A stretch of DNA of 64,000 nt from Cypionkella sinensis (GTDB lineage: Bacteria > Pseudomonadota > Alphaproteobacteria > Rhodobacterales > Rhodobacteraceae). The translations under genes and the position numbers were made by a program. Position 1 is the first letter of the stretch; every line of letters starts with the position of its first letter. Shown one piece after another: positions 41,418 to 49,581 of this stretch. Below the pieces are notes generated by a model. The model searched no databases, was not told the origin of the DNA, and saw nothing but the letters and a program-made list of their open reading frames with translations. The stretch spans positions 1,364,001 to 1,428,000 of the forward strand of contig NZ_JBHRTO010000001.1 in NCBI RefSeq assembly GCF_042646385.1. Reading direction: 5' to 3'.

Positions 41418-41423
41418 AACCAC

Positions 41424-41489
41424 GCCGCCCCGGACTTGATCCGGGGCCTCCGGTCAGACCTTGGGCCCCCGGATCAGGTCCGGGGCGGC
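41424..41489. repeat. 23-bp inverted repeat of the CCCCGGA-CTTGATCCGGGG type
   Basis: The arms 41424-41446 and 41467-41489 are complementary over 23 bases with a single mismatch and a 20-base loop. The core reads CCGGACTTGATCCGGGG on one arm. This sequence type is a very common dispersed intergenic palindrome in alphaproteobacteria. It starts seven bases after metG and precedes the convergent transporter gene, so it can form a terminator-like hairpin on both strands. Confidence 0.8.
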
Positions 41490-41530
41490 GGGGCGTCTAT
41501 GAATCACGGTCAGGATTTTATTTCAGCCCG

Positions 41531-42313
41531 TTAGCTGAAAATCAGCTTCAAACTGACCAGCACCAGCACCACCGCCAAAAACACCCGCAGCGCCTTTTCC
41601 GGCAGACGCGGGGCCAGACTGCTGCCCAGCGCAATGCCCGGGATCGAGCCGATCAGCAGCGAGATCAACATGGCAAAATCGACATCGCCAAACCACCAAT
41701 GCCCAAGCCCCGAAATCAGCGTCAGCGGCACCGCATGGGCAATGTCAGACCCGACAATCCGCAGCACGGGCAGGCGCGGATAGATGATCAACAGCGCCGT
41801 CACCCCAATCGCCCCCGCCCCCACCGAAGTCGTGGTGACAAGCGCGCCCAGCACCACCCCGGTCACAATGGTTTGCGCCGCGACGCGGGTTTCATTGGTG
41901 CTGGCAAATCGGCTGAAAAACTCGACAATCTGGTTGCGAAACAACAAGGTGGCCGAGGTCGCGAGCAACACCACCCCCAGCATCACCGCCAAAAGCCCGC
42001 CCTTGCTGGCGTGCAGATCGTAATGGTGCATCACCGCGAATGTGACAAAGGTCGCCGGAACCGAACCCATGGCCAAGCGCCGCACGATCCGCCAATCCAC
42101 CGATTTGGCCTTGTTGTGAATCGCAGCCCCCACCGATTTGGTGGCCGCCGCATAGAGCAGATCGGTGCCCACCGCCGTCGCCGGATGCACACCAAACAAC
42201 AGCACCAGCAGCGGCGTCATCAGCGATCCGCCGCCAACCCCGGTAAAGCCCACGATCATGCCGACCACGAGCCCCGACAGCGAATAGAGAAGATTTATAT
42301 CCGCAAATGCCAT
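41531..42313 (-). CDS. TSUP family (TauE/SafE) membrane transporter
   Basis: This 260-residue protein has about eight transmembrane helices in two repeated halves, each starting with a GVGGG/VGAGAIGV glycine motif (FTGVGGGSLMTPLL and TTSVGAGAIGVTALL), the signature of sulfite exporter TauE/SafE. Members export sulfite, sulfoacetate or other organic anions. The ATG at 42313 gives MAFADINLLY with GGGGAGA upstream; a longer start at 42370 has no support. No sulfur oxidation gene is adjacent, so the substrate is unknown. A TAATCTC inverted repeat lies between it and the divergent GlxA-type regulator. Confidence 0.88.
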   Translation of the reverse strand: MAFADINLLYSLSGLVVGMIVGFTGVGGGSLMTPLLVLLFGVHPATAVGTDLLYAAATKSVGAAIHNKAKSVDWRIVRRLAMGSVPATFVTFAVMHHYDLHASKGGLLAVMLGVVLLATSATLLFRNQIVEFFSRFASTNETRVAAQTIVTGVVLGALVTTTSVGAGAIGVTALLIIYPRLPVLRIVGSDIAHAVPLTLISGLGHWWFGDVDFAMLISLLIGSIPGIALGSSLAPRLPEKALRVFLAVVLVLVSLKLIFS

Positions 42314-42379
42314 TTCAGAGAATCTCCCCACTGCATGCGCCTTGTTTGGCAGGAAATTGGCATTCGTCAACGAAACTTT

Positions 42380-42406
42380 TAATCTCTATAGATTTTACCG
42401 AGATTA
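42380..42406. promoter_or_regulatory. inverted repeat in the TSUP/GlxA divergent region
   Basis: TAATCTC (42380-42386) and GAGATTA (42400-42406) form a perfect 7-bp dyad with a 13-base spacer, and a second nested dyad AATCT/AGATT sits at 42381-42394. It is the most AT-rich part of the 185-bp region between the divergent genes, a likely place for a promoter and operator. Confidence 0.5.
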
Positions 42407-42498
42407 TGTGCTTCGACCACCTCCACCACAATCAGCCGGCACCATAATCAGATGCGTTCGCCCACCAGCTCTGCTAGGATCACTGTAAAGGAGACGCG

Positions 42499-43506
42499 AT
42501 GAACGACATTGCCAAATTCGTCGCCAAAGGCTCGGCGCATGTGACACTGCCCGCCGGGCTGGAGCCGCTGGATGTGGCCTTCGTGCTGCTGCCGAAATTC
42601 ACCATGCTGGCATTTTCATCCGCCATTGAGCCGCTGCGGATGGCCAACCAACTGGCGCAGCAGGTGCTGTTCCGCTGGCAGGTTCTGTCAGAGGATGGCG
42701 CGCCTGTGGCTTGCTCGAACGGCGTGCCAGTGATGGTCGATGGCGCATGGGCCACCGCCAAGCCCGAAGGTCTGGTGCTGGTCTGCTCTGGCGTGGAACC
42801 CGAGGGCAAGGCCTCGGCCGCTTTGGGCGACTGGCTGCGCAGCCTGTGGCGGCGCGGCCGCGTGGTGGGCGGGCTGTGCACCGGGGCCTATGCGCTGGCA
42901 CAGGCAGGCATTCTGAAGGGCCACCGCTTTACCATGCATTGGGACAATATCGACGCCTTCGCCGAAAACCACCCAGATCTGCAACCCGCCCGCCAGGTGT
43001 TCTGCATCGACGACCGGGTGATGACCTGCGCAGGCGGTGTCGCCGCCGCCGATCTGATGCTGAAACTGATCAACGACCGCTTCGGCGCCACCTTGGGCCA
43101 AGAGGTGATGAACATGTGCCTCTTGACACAGCGCAGGCAGGAAGAAGATCTGCAAACCACCTCACTCGCCGCCCGCCTTGGCACCCGGCATGACAAATTG
43201 CTGCAAGCCGCCGCCTTCATGGAGGCGCATATCGAGGAAGACTTCGACCTTGATGCCTGCGCCGAACACCTGTCGCTGTCGCGCCGCCAGATCGAGCGGC
43301 TGTTCAACCGCTATCTCAACATCACCCCCGTCCGCTACATGAATGATCTGCGGCTGGCGCGCGGGCGGTCATTGCTGGCGGAAACCGATATGAAGGTGAC
43401 AGAGGTCGCGGTGGCCTGCGGCTATGCCTCGACCTCGCATTTCTCGAAAAGCTTCCGCAAGAAATACGGCACCTCGCCCTATCGGTTTTCGCATTTCGGC
43501 GGCTAA
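42499..43506 (+). CDS. GlxA family AraC-type transcriptional regulator
   Basis: This 335-residue regulator joins an N-terminal DJ-1/PfpI (class I amidotransferase-like) domain (about 20-190, with GGLCTGAYALAQAGIL at the nucleophile elbow) to a C-terminal AraC DNA-binding domain (FDLDACAEHLSLSRRQIERLFNRYL and VTEVAVACGYASTSHFSKSFRKKYG). The amidase domain is taken to sense a small molecule. Related GlxA proteins control glycine betaine, carnitine or arginine use. An AAAGGAG ribosome site precedes the ATG. It is divergent from the TSUP transporter, which may be its target. Confidence 0.9.
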   Translation: MNDIAKFVAKGSAHVTLPAGLEPLDVAFVLLPKFTMLAFSSAIEPLRMANQLAQQVLFRWQVLSEDGAPVACSNGVPVMVDGAWATAKPEGLVLVCSGVEPEGKASAALGDWLRSLWRRGRVVGGLCTGAYALAQAGILKGHRFTMHWDNIDAFAENHPDLQPARQVFCIDDRVMTCAGGVAAADLMLKLINDRFGATLGQEVMNMCLLTQRRQEEDLQTTSLAARLGTRHDKLLQAAAFMEAHIEEDFDLDACAEHLSLSRRQIERLFNRYLNITPVRYMNDLRLARGRSLLAETDMKVTEVAVACGYASTSHFSKSFRKKYGTSPYRFSHFGG

Positions 43507-43567
43507 TGCTGCCATCTTGCGCGCCACAACAAAAGCTTCAGCGCTACCGCGCTGATGCCTCCGGCGG

Positions 43568-43660
43568 GAGTATTTTTGCCAAGATGAAGCCAACCCCGCG
43601 CTTCATCTTGGCAGAAATACTCTGGGGTGAGCGCGCATGCGCGAGGGGCAACGCCCCTGT
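43568..43660. repeat. 22-bp inverted repeat plus GC hairpin
   Basis: Arms 43568-43589 and 43601-43622 are complementary over 22 bases with one mismatch and an 11-base loop; the arm begins GAGTATTTTTGCC and ends AAGATGAAG. A second hairpin, AGGGGC/GCCCCT, follows near 43642-43656. This is a recurrent Rhodobacterales intergenic motif. It lies between the GlxA-type regulator and hisD and could end the regulator transcript. Confidence 0.75.
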
Positions 43661-43713
43661 TGCGGCAAGGCCAGCCAACCGCTATGCAAGCGCAGCAATT
43701 CCCGGAGCCCGCC

Positions 43714-45024
43714 ATGCCCAGCTTTTTGTCCACCCGTGACGCCGATTTCGAGGCCCGCTTCACCACCCTTCTGGGCATGAAGCGCGAGGAAGCCGAGGAT
43801 GTCGACACCGCCGTCGCCGCGATCATCGCCGATGTGCGCAGCCGTGGCGATCAGGCGGTGCTGGATCTGACAGCCAAGTTCGACCGCCTGACGCTGACGG
43901 CAGACAGACTGGCCTTTACCGCTGCGGAAATCGAGGCCGAATGCGCCAAGGTCTCCCCCGAAGACCGCGCCGCACTCGAACTCGCAGCCGAGCGCATCCG
44001 TGCCTACCACACCCGTCAGATGCCGCAGGATGAAAGCTGGACCGATGGCGCAGGCGCCACACTCGGCTGGCGCTGGACGCCGGTATCGGCAGCGGGGCTT
44101 TATGTGCCGGGCGGCACCGCGTCTTACCCGTCCTCGGTGCTGATGAACGCCATCCCCGCCAAGGTCGCTGGCGTGCAGCGTCTGGTGATCACCTGCCCGA
44201 CGCCCGACGGCGTGGTCAACCCCCTGGTGCTGTTAGCTGCGCGCATCGCAGGCGTTGATACGATCTACCGCATCGGCGGCGCACAAGCGGTGGCAGCCCT
44301 TGCCTATGGCACCGAAACCATTGCGCCGGTTGATAAAATCACCGGGCCGGGCAATGCCTATGTGGCGGCAGCCAAACGCCGGGTGTTTGGCCGCGTCGGA
44401 ATCGACATGATCGCAGGGCCTTCGGAAATTCTGGTGATCGCCGATCGCGACAACGATCCCGACTGGATCGCACTTGATCTGCTCAGCCAGGCCGAGCATG
44501 ACGCCTCGGCGCAGTCCATCCTGATCACCGATGATGCGCGCTTCGGTGAAGCAGTGGCGGTGGCGGTGGAAAAACGTCTCGCCACCCTGCAACGCCGCGA
44601 CATCGCGGGCGCGTCGTGGCGCGACAACGGCGCGGTGATCATCACCCGCAATCTGGCCGAAGCCGCAGCGCTTTCCAACCGTGTCGCCCCAGAACATCTA
44701 GAACTCTGCACCGCCGACCCCGAGGGCCTGTCGCGCCAGATCACCCATGCCGGCGCGATCTTCCTTGGGGCATGGACACCGGAAGCGATTGGCGATTACG
44801 TTGGCGGGCCGAACCATGTGTTGCCCACCGCGCGCTCGGCACGGTTTTCTTCGGGATTGAGTGTGATGGATTTTGTCAAGCGGACCACTTTGGCCAAAAT
44901 GACCCCGGCAGCGCTGGCGCAGATCGGCCCTGCGGCTGAACGGCTGGCGATCTCGGAAAGCCTGCAAGCGCATGGCCTTTCGGTGCGCGCGCGGCTGGAT
45001 CGTCTGAACGGGGGGGCCGCATGA
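43714..45024 (+). CDS. hisD: histidinol dehydrogenase
   Basis: A 436-residue zinc enzyme that oxidises histidinol to histidine with two NAD. It has PVSAAGLYVPGGTASYPSSVLM, the HisD signature IDMIAGPSEILVIAD, the LLSQAEHDASAQSILIT zinc-ligand region and GPNHVLPT. The ATG at 43714 has GGAG six bases upstream. Its end overlaps the UPF0262 gene by four bases, forming a three-gene unit hisD-UPF0262-phosphatase that is standard in alphaproteobacteria. Confidence 0.97.
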   Translation: MPSFLSTRDADFEARFTTLLGMKREEAEDVDTAVAAIIADVRSRGDQAVLDLTAKFDRLTLTADRLAFTAAEIEAECAKVSPEDRAALELAAERIRAYHTRQMPQDESWTDGAGATLGWRWTPVSAAGLYVPGGTASYPSSVLMNAIPAKVAGVQRLVITCPTPDGVVNPLVLLAARIAGVDTIYRIGGAQAVAALAYGTETIAPVDKITGPGNAYVAAAKRRVFGRVGIDMIAGPSEILVIADRDNDPDWIALDLLSQAEHDASAQSILITDDARFGEAVAVAVEKRLATLQRRDIAGASWRDNGAVIITRNLAEAAALSNRVAPEHLELCTADPEGLSRQITHAGAIFLGAWTPEAIGDYVGGPNHVLPTARSARFSSGLSVMDFVKRTTLAKMTPAALAQIGPAAERLAISESLQAHGLSVRARLDRLNGGAA

Positions 45025-45500
45025 GCAACCGCATCTGTGCCATTGATATCGACGAAAAAGGTCTTGCCCGCGTCACCCCGACCATCGAGCAGGAACGCAA
45101 CGTCGCGATCTTTGATCTGCTCGAGGATAATTCCTTTGCCTTGCCGCAGCGCGAGGGCCGCGCTGCGGTGCCGGGGCCGTATCGTCTGGGCCTCGCGATC
45201 CGCGAGGGGCGGCTGGTGTTCGACATTGCCAGCGAAGCCTCGGAAAAGCTGGGCGAATTTCATCTTTCGCTGGGGCCTTTCCGGCAGGTGGTGAAGGATT
45301 ACTTCCAGATTTGCGAGTCGTATTTTGACGCGGTGAAACGGCTGCCGCCCAGCCAGATCGAGGCCATCGACATGGCCCGTCGCGGCATCCACAACGAAGG
45401 CGCGCGGGTGTTGCAGGAACGGCTGGAAGGCAAGGCTGCGGTGGACATCGACACAGCGCGGCGTCTGTTCACCCTGATCTGCGTCTTGCATTGGGGTTGA
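45021..45500 (+). CDS. UPF0262 family protein
   Basis: A 159-residue cytoplasmic protein of the alphaproteobacterial UPF0262 family, recognised from ICAIDIDE at the start, AVPGPYRLGLAIREGRLVFDI in the middle and GIHNEGARVLQERLEGKA near the end. The function is unknown. It is coupled to hisD (4-base overlap) and to the phosphatase gene (1-base overlap), an order conserved in the class. No cysteine-rich or membrane region is present. Confidence 0.88.
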   Translation: MSNRICAIDIDEKGLARVTPTIEQERNVAIFDLLEDNSFALPQREGRAAVPGPYRLGLAIREGRLVFDIASEASEKLGEFHLSLGPFRQVVKDYFQICESYFDAVKRLPPSQIEAIDMARRGIHNEGARVLQERLEGKAAVDIDTARRLFTLICVLHWG

Positions 45501-45955
45501 TGATGGCATTTCCGCAAGCCGTGCTGTTCTGCTGCGATCACAATGCCGTCCGCTCGCCAATGGCCGAGGCGATGATGAAAAAGTTCTACGGCCAGCGCGC
45601 CTATGTGCAATCGGCGGGCGTGAAGAATGATATGGAGATTGACGGCTTCTCCATTGCCGTCTGCGCCGAACTGGGCATCGAGTTGTCGCGCCACCGCGCC
45701 CGCTCGTTTGATGAAATGCAAGGCTTGGGCGATGATCTGGGCCAGTTCGATCTGATCATCGCGCTGTCCTCAGCCAGCCAGCACGCAGCGCTTGATCTGA
45801 CGAAATCCTATCACCTCGAGGTCGAATATTGGCCAATCATCGACCCCACCGCCTTGGGCGAAGGCCGCGACGCCAAGCTGTCCGCCTACCGCCAAGCCCG
45901 TGATCAGATCAAAACCCGGATGCTCGACCGCTTCGGCCCGCCCACCGAGGGGTAA
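45500..45955 (+). CDS. low molecular weight protein-tyrosine phosphatase-like protein
   Basis: This 151-residue protein has the P-loop CDHNAVRS (Cys12, CX5RS form) near its N-terminus and IIDPTALG near 116, corresponding to the general-acid Asp of low-molecular-weight tyrosine phosphatases; arsenate reductases of the same fold share this layout. Neighbours hisD and UPF0262 are conserved, with no ars genes, so a phosphatase role is favoured. Two adjacent ATG codons (45500, 45503) could each serve as start; the first overlaps the preceding stop (TGATG). Confidence 0.82.
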   Translation: MMAFPQAVLFCCDHNAVRSPMAEAMMKKFYGQRAYVQSAGVKNDMEIDGFSIAVCAELGIELSRHRARSFDEMQGLGDDLGQFDLIIALSSASQHAALDLTKSYHLEVEYWPIIDPTALGEGRDAKLSAYRQARDQIKTRMLDRFGPPTEG

Positions 45956-45978
45956 ACCCTTCAAATTTACCTAAAATT

Positions 45979-46070
45979 GTCATCCTCTCTGCTCAAATAT
46001 CCAACGCGGGTGCGAAGAAGTTTGCTCCGAAGGAGCGAAGAAACTTCGGAGCGGGGGGTGTGAAACCCCC
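45979..46070. repeat. composite intergenic repeat with two hairpins
   Basis: It begins with GTCATCCTCTCTGC then TCAAATATCC (45979-46002), a near-exact copy of 14675-14698. Two hairpins follow: GCTCCGAAG/CTTCGGAGC (46024-46052) and GGGGGT/ACCCCC (46054-46070). It fills the gap between convergent genes ending at 45955 and 46075 and is a probable bidirectional terminator. Confidence 0.65.
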
Positions 46071-46074
46071 AATT

Positions 46075-46437
46075 CTACGCCTCAACCCGCGCCGCCAGAA
46101 TCTGATCGAGATTAGCCTCAATCCACCCGGTCAAAGCCGCCACCCGCGCCGCGGCCTCTACGCCAAGCCCTGTCAGCGAATACTCGACATGCGGCGGCAC
46201 CACCGGATGCGCCACCCGCCGCACCAGCCCATCCCCTTCAAGCACCTGCAAGGTTTGCGCCAGCATCCGCTCTGACACGCCACCAACCCTCCGCCGCAGC
46301 GCCGAAAACCGCAGCGTGCCGTCCTGCAAGGCCAGCATCACCAACACCCCCCACTGGCTTGTCAAATGCTTCAACACCGCCCGCGACGGACATTCCGCCG
46401 CCAGCACATTCGGCGGAAACCCGATCTCTGCGTTCAT
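46075..46437 (-). CDS. HxlR family transcriptional regulator
   Basis: A 120-residue winged-helix regulator with the HxlR pattern: a conserved Cys in AAECPSRAVLKHLTSQWGVLVMLAL, then LRFSALRRRVGGVSERMLAQTLQVLEGDGLVRR and VEYSLTGLGVEA. Many HxlR members sense electrophiles or redox changes through this N-terminal Cys and repress a divergent oxidoreductase gene, here the NmrA-like reductase. The frame is open far upstream but MNAEIGF is the normal N-terminus. Confidence 0.92.
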   Translation of the reverse strand: MNAEIGFPPNVLAAECPSRAVLKHLTSQWGVLVMLALQDGTLRFSALRRRVGGVSERMLAQTLQVLEGDGLVRRVAHPVVPPHVEYSLTGLGVEAAARVAALTGWIEANLDQILAARVEA

Positions 46438-46482
46438 CCTGCGCCCCTTGCGGCAAAAATCTGATACTAACAAAAATGTATG

Positions 46483-46501
46483 TACTTCCCTTTCGTAAGT
46501 A
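46483..46501. promoter_or_regulatory. dyad in the HxlR/NmrA divergent promoter
   Basis: TACTT (46483-46487) and AAGTA (46497-46501) form a dyad about 40 bases before the reductase start and 46 bases before the HxlR start. The neighbouring GATACTAAC...GTATGTAC sequence has further ACT/AGT half-sites, as HxlR operators typically do. It is the likely autoregulatory site. Confidence 0.5.
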
Positions 46502-46539
46502 AAGGCGTATCTCTGCACCATCAACCAACGGAGAACACC

Positions 46540-47376
46540 ATGACCATCGCCATCACCGGCGCCTCGGGCGCCCTCGGCCAACTGGCTCTTGCCGCCCTGA
46601 AAGCCCGCGCGCCGCAGGCCGATGTGGTCGCCCTCGTGCGCGATCCGGCCAAGATCAACGGCACCCCGGCCCGCGCCTTTGACTACACCAAGCCCGCAAC
46701 CCTGGCCCCCGCACTGCAAGGCGTGGATATGCTGGTGCTGATTTCGTCCAACGATTTCAACGACCGCGCCGGACAACACCGCGCCGTGATCGACGCGGCC
46801 CGCAGCGCTGGCGTCAAGCGGATCATCTACACCTCGGTCCTGAAGGGCGATGCCTCGCCGATGATCCTGGCGCAGGATCACATCGCGACTGAGGCCGCCC
46901 TGAAAGCCTCGGGCATCCCCGCCACCATCCTGCGCAACGGCTGGTATACCGAGAATTACACCGGCAGCCTGAAAGCCTCGGTCGAACATGGCGCGCTGAT
47001 TGGTGCCTCGGGCACAGGCCTTATCGCATCCGCCGCCCGTGCCGATTACGCCGAAGCCATCGCGGTGACGGCGCTGGACGACGCCCATGCGGGCAAGGTC
47101 TATGAACTGGCGGGCGATATCCCGCACAGCATGGCCGACTTTGCCGCAGAGGTCTCGAAGCAAACTGGCAAAGCCATCCCCTACAACAACCTGCCGAAAG
47201 ACACCTACGCGGGCATCCTGCAAAGCTTTGGTCTGCCCGAAGCCTTCGCGGCCGTTCTTGCCGACAGCGACGATACCGCATCGCGCGGGTCGCTGCTGGA
47301 TGAAAGCCGCACCCTGTCCAAGCTGATCGGTCGCCCCACCACGCCGATCGCCGACACGATCAAGGCGGCGCTCTGA
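46540..47376 (+). CDS. NmrA/QorB-type NAD(P)H quinone oxidoreductase
   Basis: This 278-residue atypical short-chain reductase has the nucleotide-binding motif ITGASGALGQLAL, ALVRDPAKI, IIYTSVLKGDASP and ILRNGWYTENYTG, matching the NmrA-like QorB (YtfG) group that reduces quinones with NADPH. It lacks the catalytic Tyr-x-x-x-Lys of classical SDRs, as usual for the group. GGAG precedes the ATG at 46540. It is divergent from the HxlR regulator, the same arrangement as ytfG with its regulator in enteric bacteria. Confidence 0.88.
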   Translation: MTIAITGASGALGQLALAALKARAPQADVVALVRDPAKINGTPARAFDYTKPATLAPALQGVDMLVLISSNDFNDRAGQHRAVIDAARSAGVKRIIYTSVLKGDASPMILAQDHIATEAALKASGIPATILRNGWYTENYTGSLKASVEHGALIGASGTGLIASAARADYAEAIAVTALDDAHAGKVYELAGDIPHSMADFAAEVSKQTGKAIPYNNLPKDTYAGILQSFGLPEAFAAVLADSDDTASRGSLLDESRTLSKLIGRPTTPIADTIKAAL

Positions 47377-47494
47377 AATCGCCTGCGACAGCGCCCCCAG
47401 CGCTGTCGCAAACCGCCCGCAACCTGCCGATCCCGGTCTGGACCATGCCGCCCCCGCGTGCCACCATGCAGCCCAAATTCTGCATGAGGCTCGC

Positions 47495-47902
47495 ATGACC
47501 AATACCGCCCGCTCCACCGTCGCCGCCTATTACGCCGCCTTCAATGCCGAAAATCCGGCAGGCATGTTGGCCTGCGTCACCGATGACATCGAACACCGCG
47601 TCAACGAGGGCGGCATCCGCCGCGGCACCGCCAAATTTGCCGAATTCTGCGCCCACATGGGCGTGTCCTACCGCGAGCAGTTGCGCGACATCGAGATTTT
47701 CGTCAACGACACCGGCACCCGTGCCGCCGCCGAATTTGTGGTGCATGGTGAATATCTGAAAACCGATCCCGGCCTGCCCGAGGCGCATGGCCAAACATAC
47801 ATCCTGCCCGCCGGATCGTTCTTTGATCTGAAAGATGGCAAGATCAGCCGCATCACCACCTTCTACAATCTTAACGACTGGATCGCTCAGGTCTCGAAAT
47901 GA
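47495..47902 (+). CDS. SnoaL-like (NTF2 fold) protein
   Basis: A 135-residue protein of the cone-shaped SnoaL/NTF2 fold. Motifs are VAAYYAAFNAENPAGMLACVTDDIEHRVNEGG and the C-terminal FFDLKDGKISRITTFYNLNDWI, typical of ketosteroid-isomerase-related proteins of the SnoaL_2 kind. The reaction is unknown. It is coupled to the GNAT gene by a four-base overlap. ATGAGG precedes its ATG. Confidence 0.87.
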   Translation: MTNTARSTVAAYYAAFNAENPAGMLACVTDDIEHRVNEGGIRRGTAKFAEFCAHMGVSYREQLRDIEIFVNDTGTRAAAEFVVHGEYLKTDPGLPEAHGQTYILPAGSFFDLKDGKISRITTFYNLNDWIAQVSK

Positions 47903-48495
47903 ATCCATCCGAGGTTGAAGTCCGCGCCCTGACCGGCCCCGCGCTGGAAGCTGCCCTTGATGGCGTCGCCGCCCTGCGCATCGCGGTTTTTCGTGACTGG
48001 CCATATCTTTACGACGGAAACCTCGAGTATGAGCGCGCCTATCTCAAAACCTACCGCGACAATCCCGGCGCGCTGCTGGTTGGCGCGTTTCATCAGGGCC
48101 GCTTGGTCGGCGCCTCAACCTCGACCCTGATGGAGGATCACGCCGAGGCGTTTTCCGCCCCCTTCCGCGCGCTGAACATCCCCCTCAGCAATATCCTCTA
48201 CGGCGCCGAATCCGTGCTGCTGCCGGAATATCGCGGCATCGGTCTGGGCCACCGCTTCATTGACCTGCGCGAGGATCACGCCCGCGCCCATCACCGCGCC
48301 TATGTCGCGTTCTGCTCGGTCAAACGCCCCGAAAACCACCCCGCCAAGCCCGCCCATGCCCGCAGCAACGATGCCTTCTGGCAGGGTCGCGGCTATCAAC
48401 CGCTGCCCGGTGTGCTGGCAGAATTTTCGTGGAAAGATCTGGGCGACACTGAGGAAACCGTAAAGCCCCTGCAATTCTGGATGCGCAAGCTCTAA
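47899..48495 (+). CDS. GNAT family N-acetyltransferase
   Basis: This 198-residue acetyltransferase-fold protein has GALLVGAFHQGRLVGAST (strands 2-4) and SVLLPEYRGIGLGHRFIDLREDHAR, the R-G-x-G-x-G acetyl-CoA pyrophosphate loop. A long C-terminal region GYQPLPGVLAEFSWKDLGD closes the fold. The substrate is unknown. It overlaps the SnoaL gene by four bases, and two strong hairpins follow it. Confidence 0.85.
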   Translation: MNPSEVEVRALTGPALEAALDGVAALRIAVFRDWPYLYDGNLEYERAYLKTYRDNPGALLVGAFHQGRLVGASTSTLMEDHAEAFSAPFRALNIPLSNILYGAESVLLPEYRGIGLGHRFIDLREDHARAHHRAYVAFCSVKRPENHPAKPAHARSNDAFWQGRGYQPLPGVLAEFSWKDLGDTEETVKPLQFWMRKL

Positions 48496-48515
48496 CGGAC
48501 GCTTCCCACTTGCCC

Positions 48516-48629
48516 GATTTGTCCCGTGACAAATCTCGGCTTGTGGCTCAACGCCCCTTGCGCAACGGCTTTCAGCCTTATGCGCAACGAACCGACAAAC
48601 TCTGCCCCGCAGAGTTTGTTTTCGGTTCG
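48516..48629 (+). terminator. two hairpins between GNAT and amidase genes
   Basis: The first is a perfect 8-bp stem GATTTGTC/GACAAATC around CCGT (48516-48535). The second, 48588-48605 with 48609-48629, pairs 18 bases around a CCC loop, broken only by a three-T bulge (GACAAACTCTGC against GCAGAGTTTG then TTT). It ends GGTTCGG without a T-run. They separate the two genes and probably terminate or protect the upstream transcript. Confidence 0.6.
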
Positions 48630-48696
48630 GTCCAGTCTTTCAACCGCAGCACATCCTGCCATAATGCGCAAAGCCCTCACACCCCAAGGCCCCCAC

Positions 48697-49581
48697 ATGA
48701 TCCTCGCAGCCGCCGCCTACCCGCTCTCCAACCTCGTCGATTTCGCGGAGTATGCCAACAAGCTGACCATCTGGGTCGAAGATGCCGTGGCACTGGGCGC
48801 GCAGCTTCTGGTGTTCCCGGAATACGGCAGCATGGAGCTGGCCTCCCTTGCCCCGCGCGCAGTCTCCGAAGATCTGGAAGCCGCGCTGCACGAGGTCGCC
48901 CGCCACGGCCCTGCGGTCGATGCCCTGCTCTGCCAACTCGCGGCCCGGCACAATATCTATATCCTCGGCGCGTCAGCCCCCTATTTCGGCAACCAACGCC
49001 CCACCAACCGCGCCACCTTCTACGGCCCCCAAGGCATCATCGGCCATCAAGACAAACAGATGATGACCCGTTTTGAGCGTGAAACTTGGGACGTGGTCGC
49101 AGGCAACCCCTTGCAACTGTTCGACACGCCATTGGGCAAGATCGGCGTGCTGATCTGCTATGACAGCGAGTTTCCCCTGCTCGCCCGCAGCCTGATCGAG
49201 GCGGGCGCGCAGATCATCCTCGTGCCCTCCTGCACCGACACCCTCGCCGGATACACCCGCGTCAAGGTCGGCGCGATGGCCCGCGCGCTGGAGGGCCAAT
49301 GCGTCGTCGTCCACGCGCCCACCGTTGGCCTGTGCGATTTCTGCCCCGCCGTCGATGAAAACGTCGGTGCTGCCGCCATCTATGGCCCGCCCGACAAAGG
49401 CTTCCCCGAGACCGGAATTTTGGCCGAAACCGCGCTGAACCAACCCGGCTGGGCGATTGCCGAAATCGAGCTTTCCGCCGTTGAAACCGTTCGCGCGACA
49501 GGTTCGGTGTTCAATCACCAACACTGGCCCGAACAAGCCGACCGCGCCGCGCAAACCGTCGCAATCGTGAAACAGCTCTGA
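48697..49581 (+). CDS. nitrilase-superfamily carbon-nitrogen hydrolase
   Basis: This 294-residue protein has the Glu-Lys-Cys triad of the nitrilase superfamily: Glu42 in LVFPEYG, Lys120 in HQDKQMMTRFE, and Cys154 in VLICYDSEFP. These assign it to the amidase-type branch (aliphatic amidase, omega-amidase or N-carbamoyl hydrolase-like) and not specifically to nitrilase. Start: ATG at 48697 (MILAAAAYPLSNL); an ATG at 48664 would add 11 residues. Substrate unknown. Confidence 0.9.
   Translation: MILAAAAYPLSNLVDFAEYANKLTIWVEDAVALGAQLLVFPEYGSMELASLAPRAVSEDLEAALHEVARHGPAVDALLCQLAARHNIYILGASAPYFGNQRPTNRATFYGPQGIIGHQDKQMMTRFERETWDVVAGNPLQLFDTPLGKIGVLICYDSEFPLLARSLIEAGAQIILVPSCTDTLAGYTRVKVGAMARALEGQCVVVHAPTVGLCDFCPAVDENVGAAAIYGPPDKGFPETGILAETALNQPGWAIAEIELSAVETVRATGSVFNHQHWPEQADRAAQTVAIVKQL

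Noticed and set aside
39642..41423. A 593-codon open frame opposite metG
   Set aside because: Fully antisense to metG; composition typical of a shadow frame.
46438..47517. Extension of the HxlR frame by 360 codons upstream
   Set aside because: The added part is antisense to the NmrA-like reductase; the HxlR N-terminus is at 46437.
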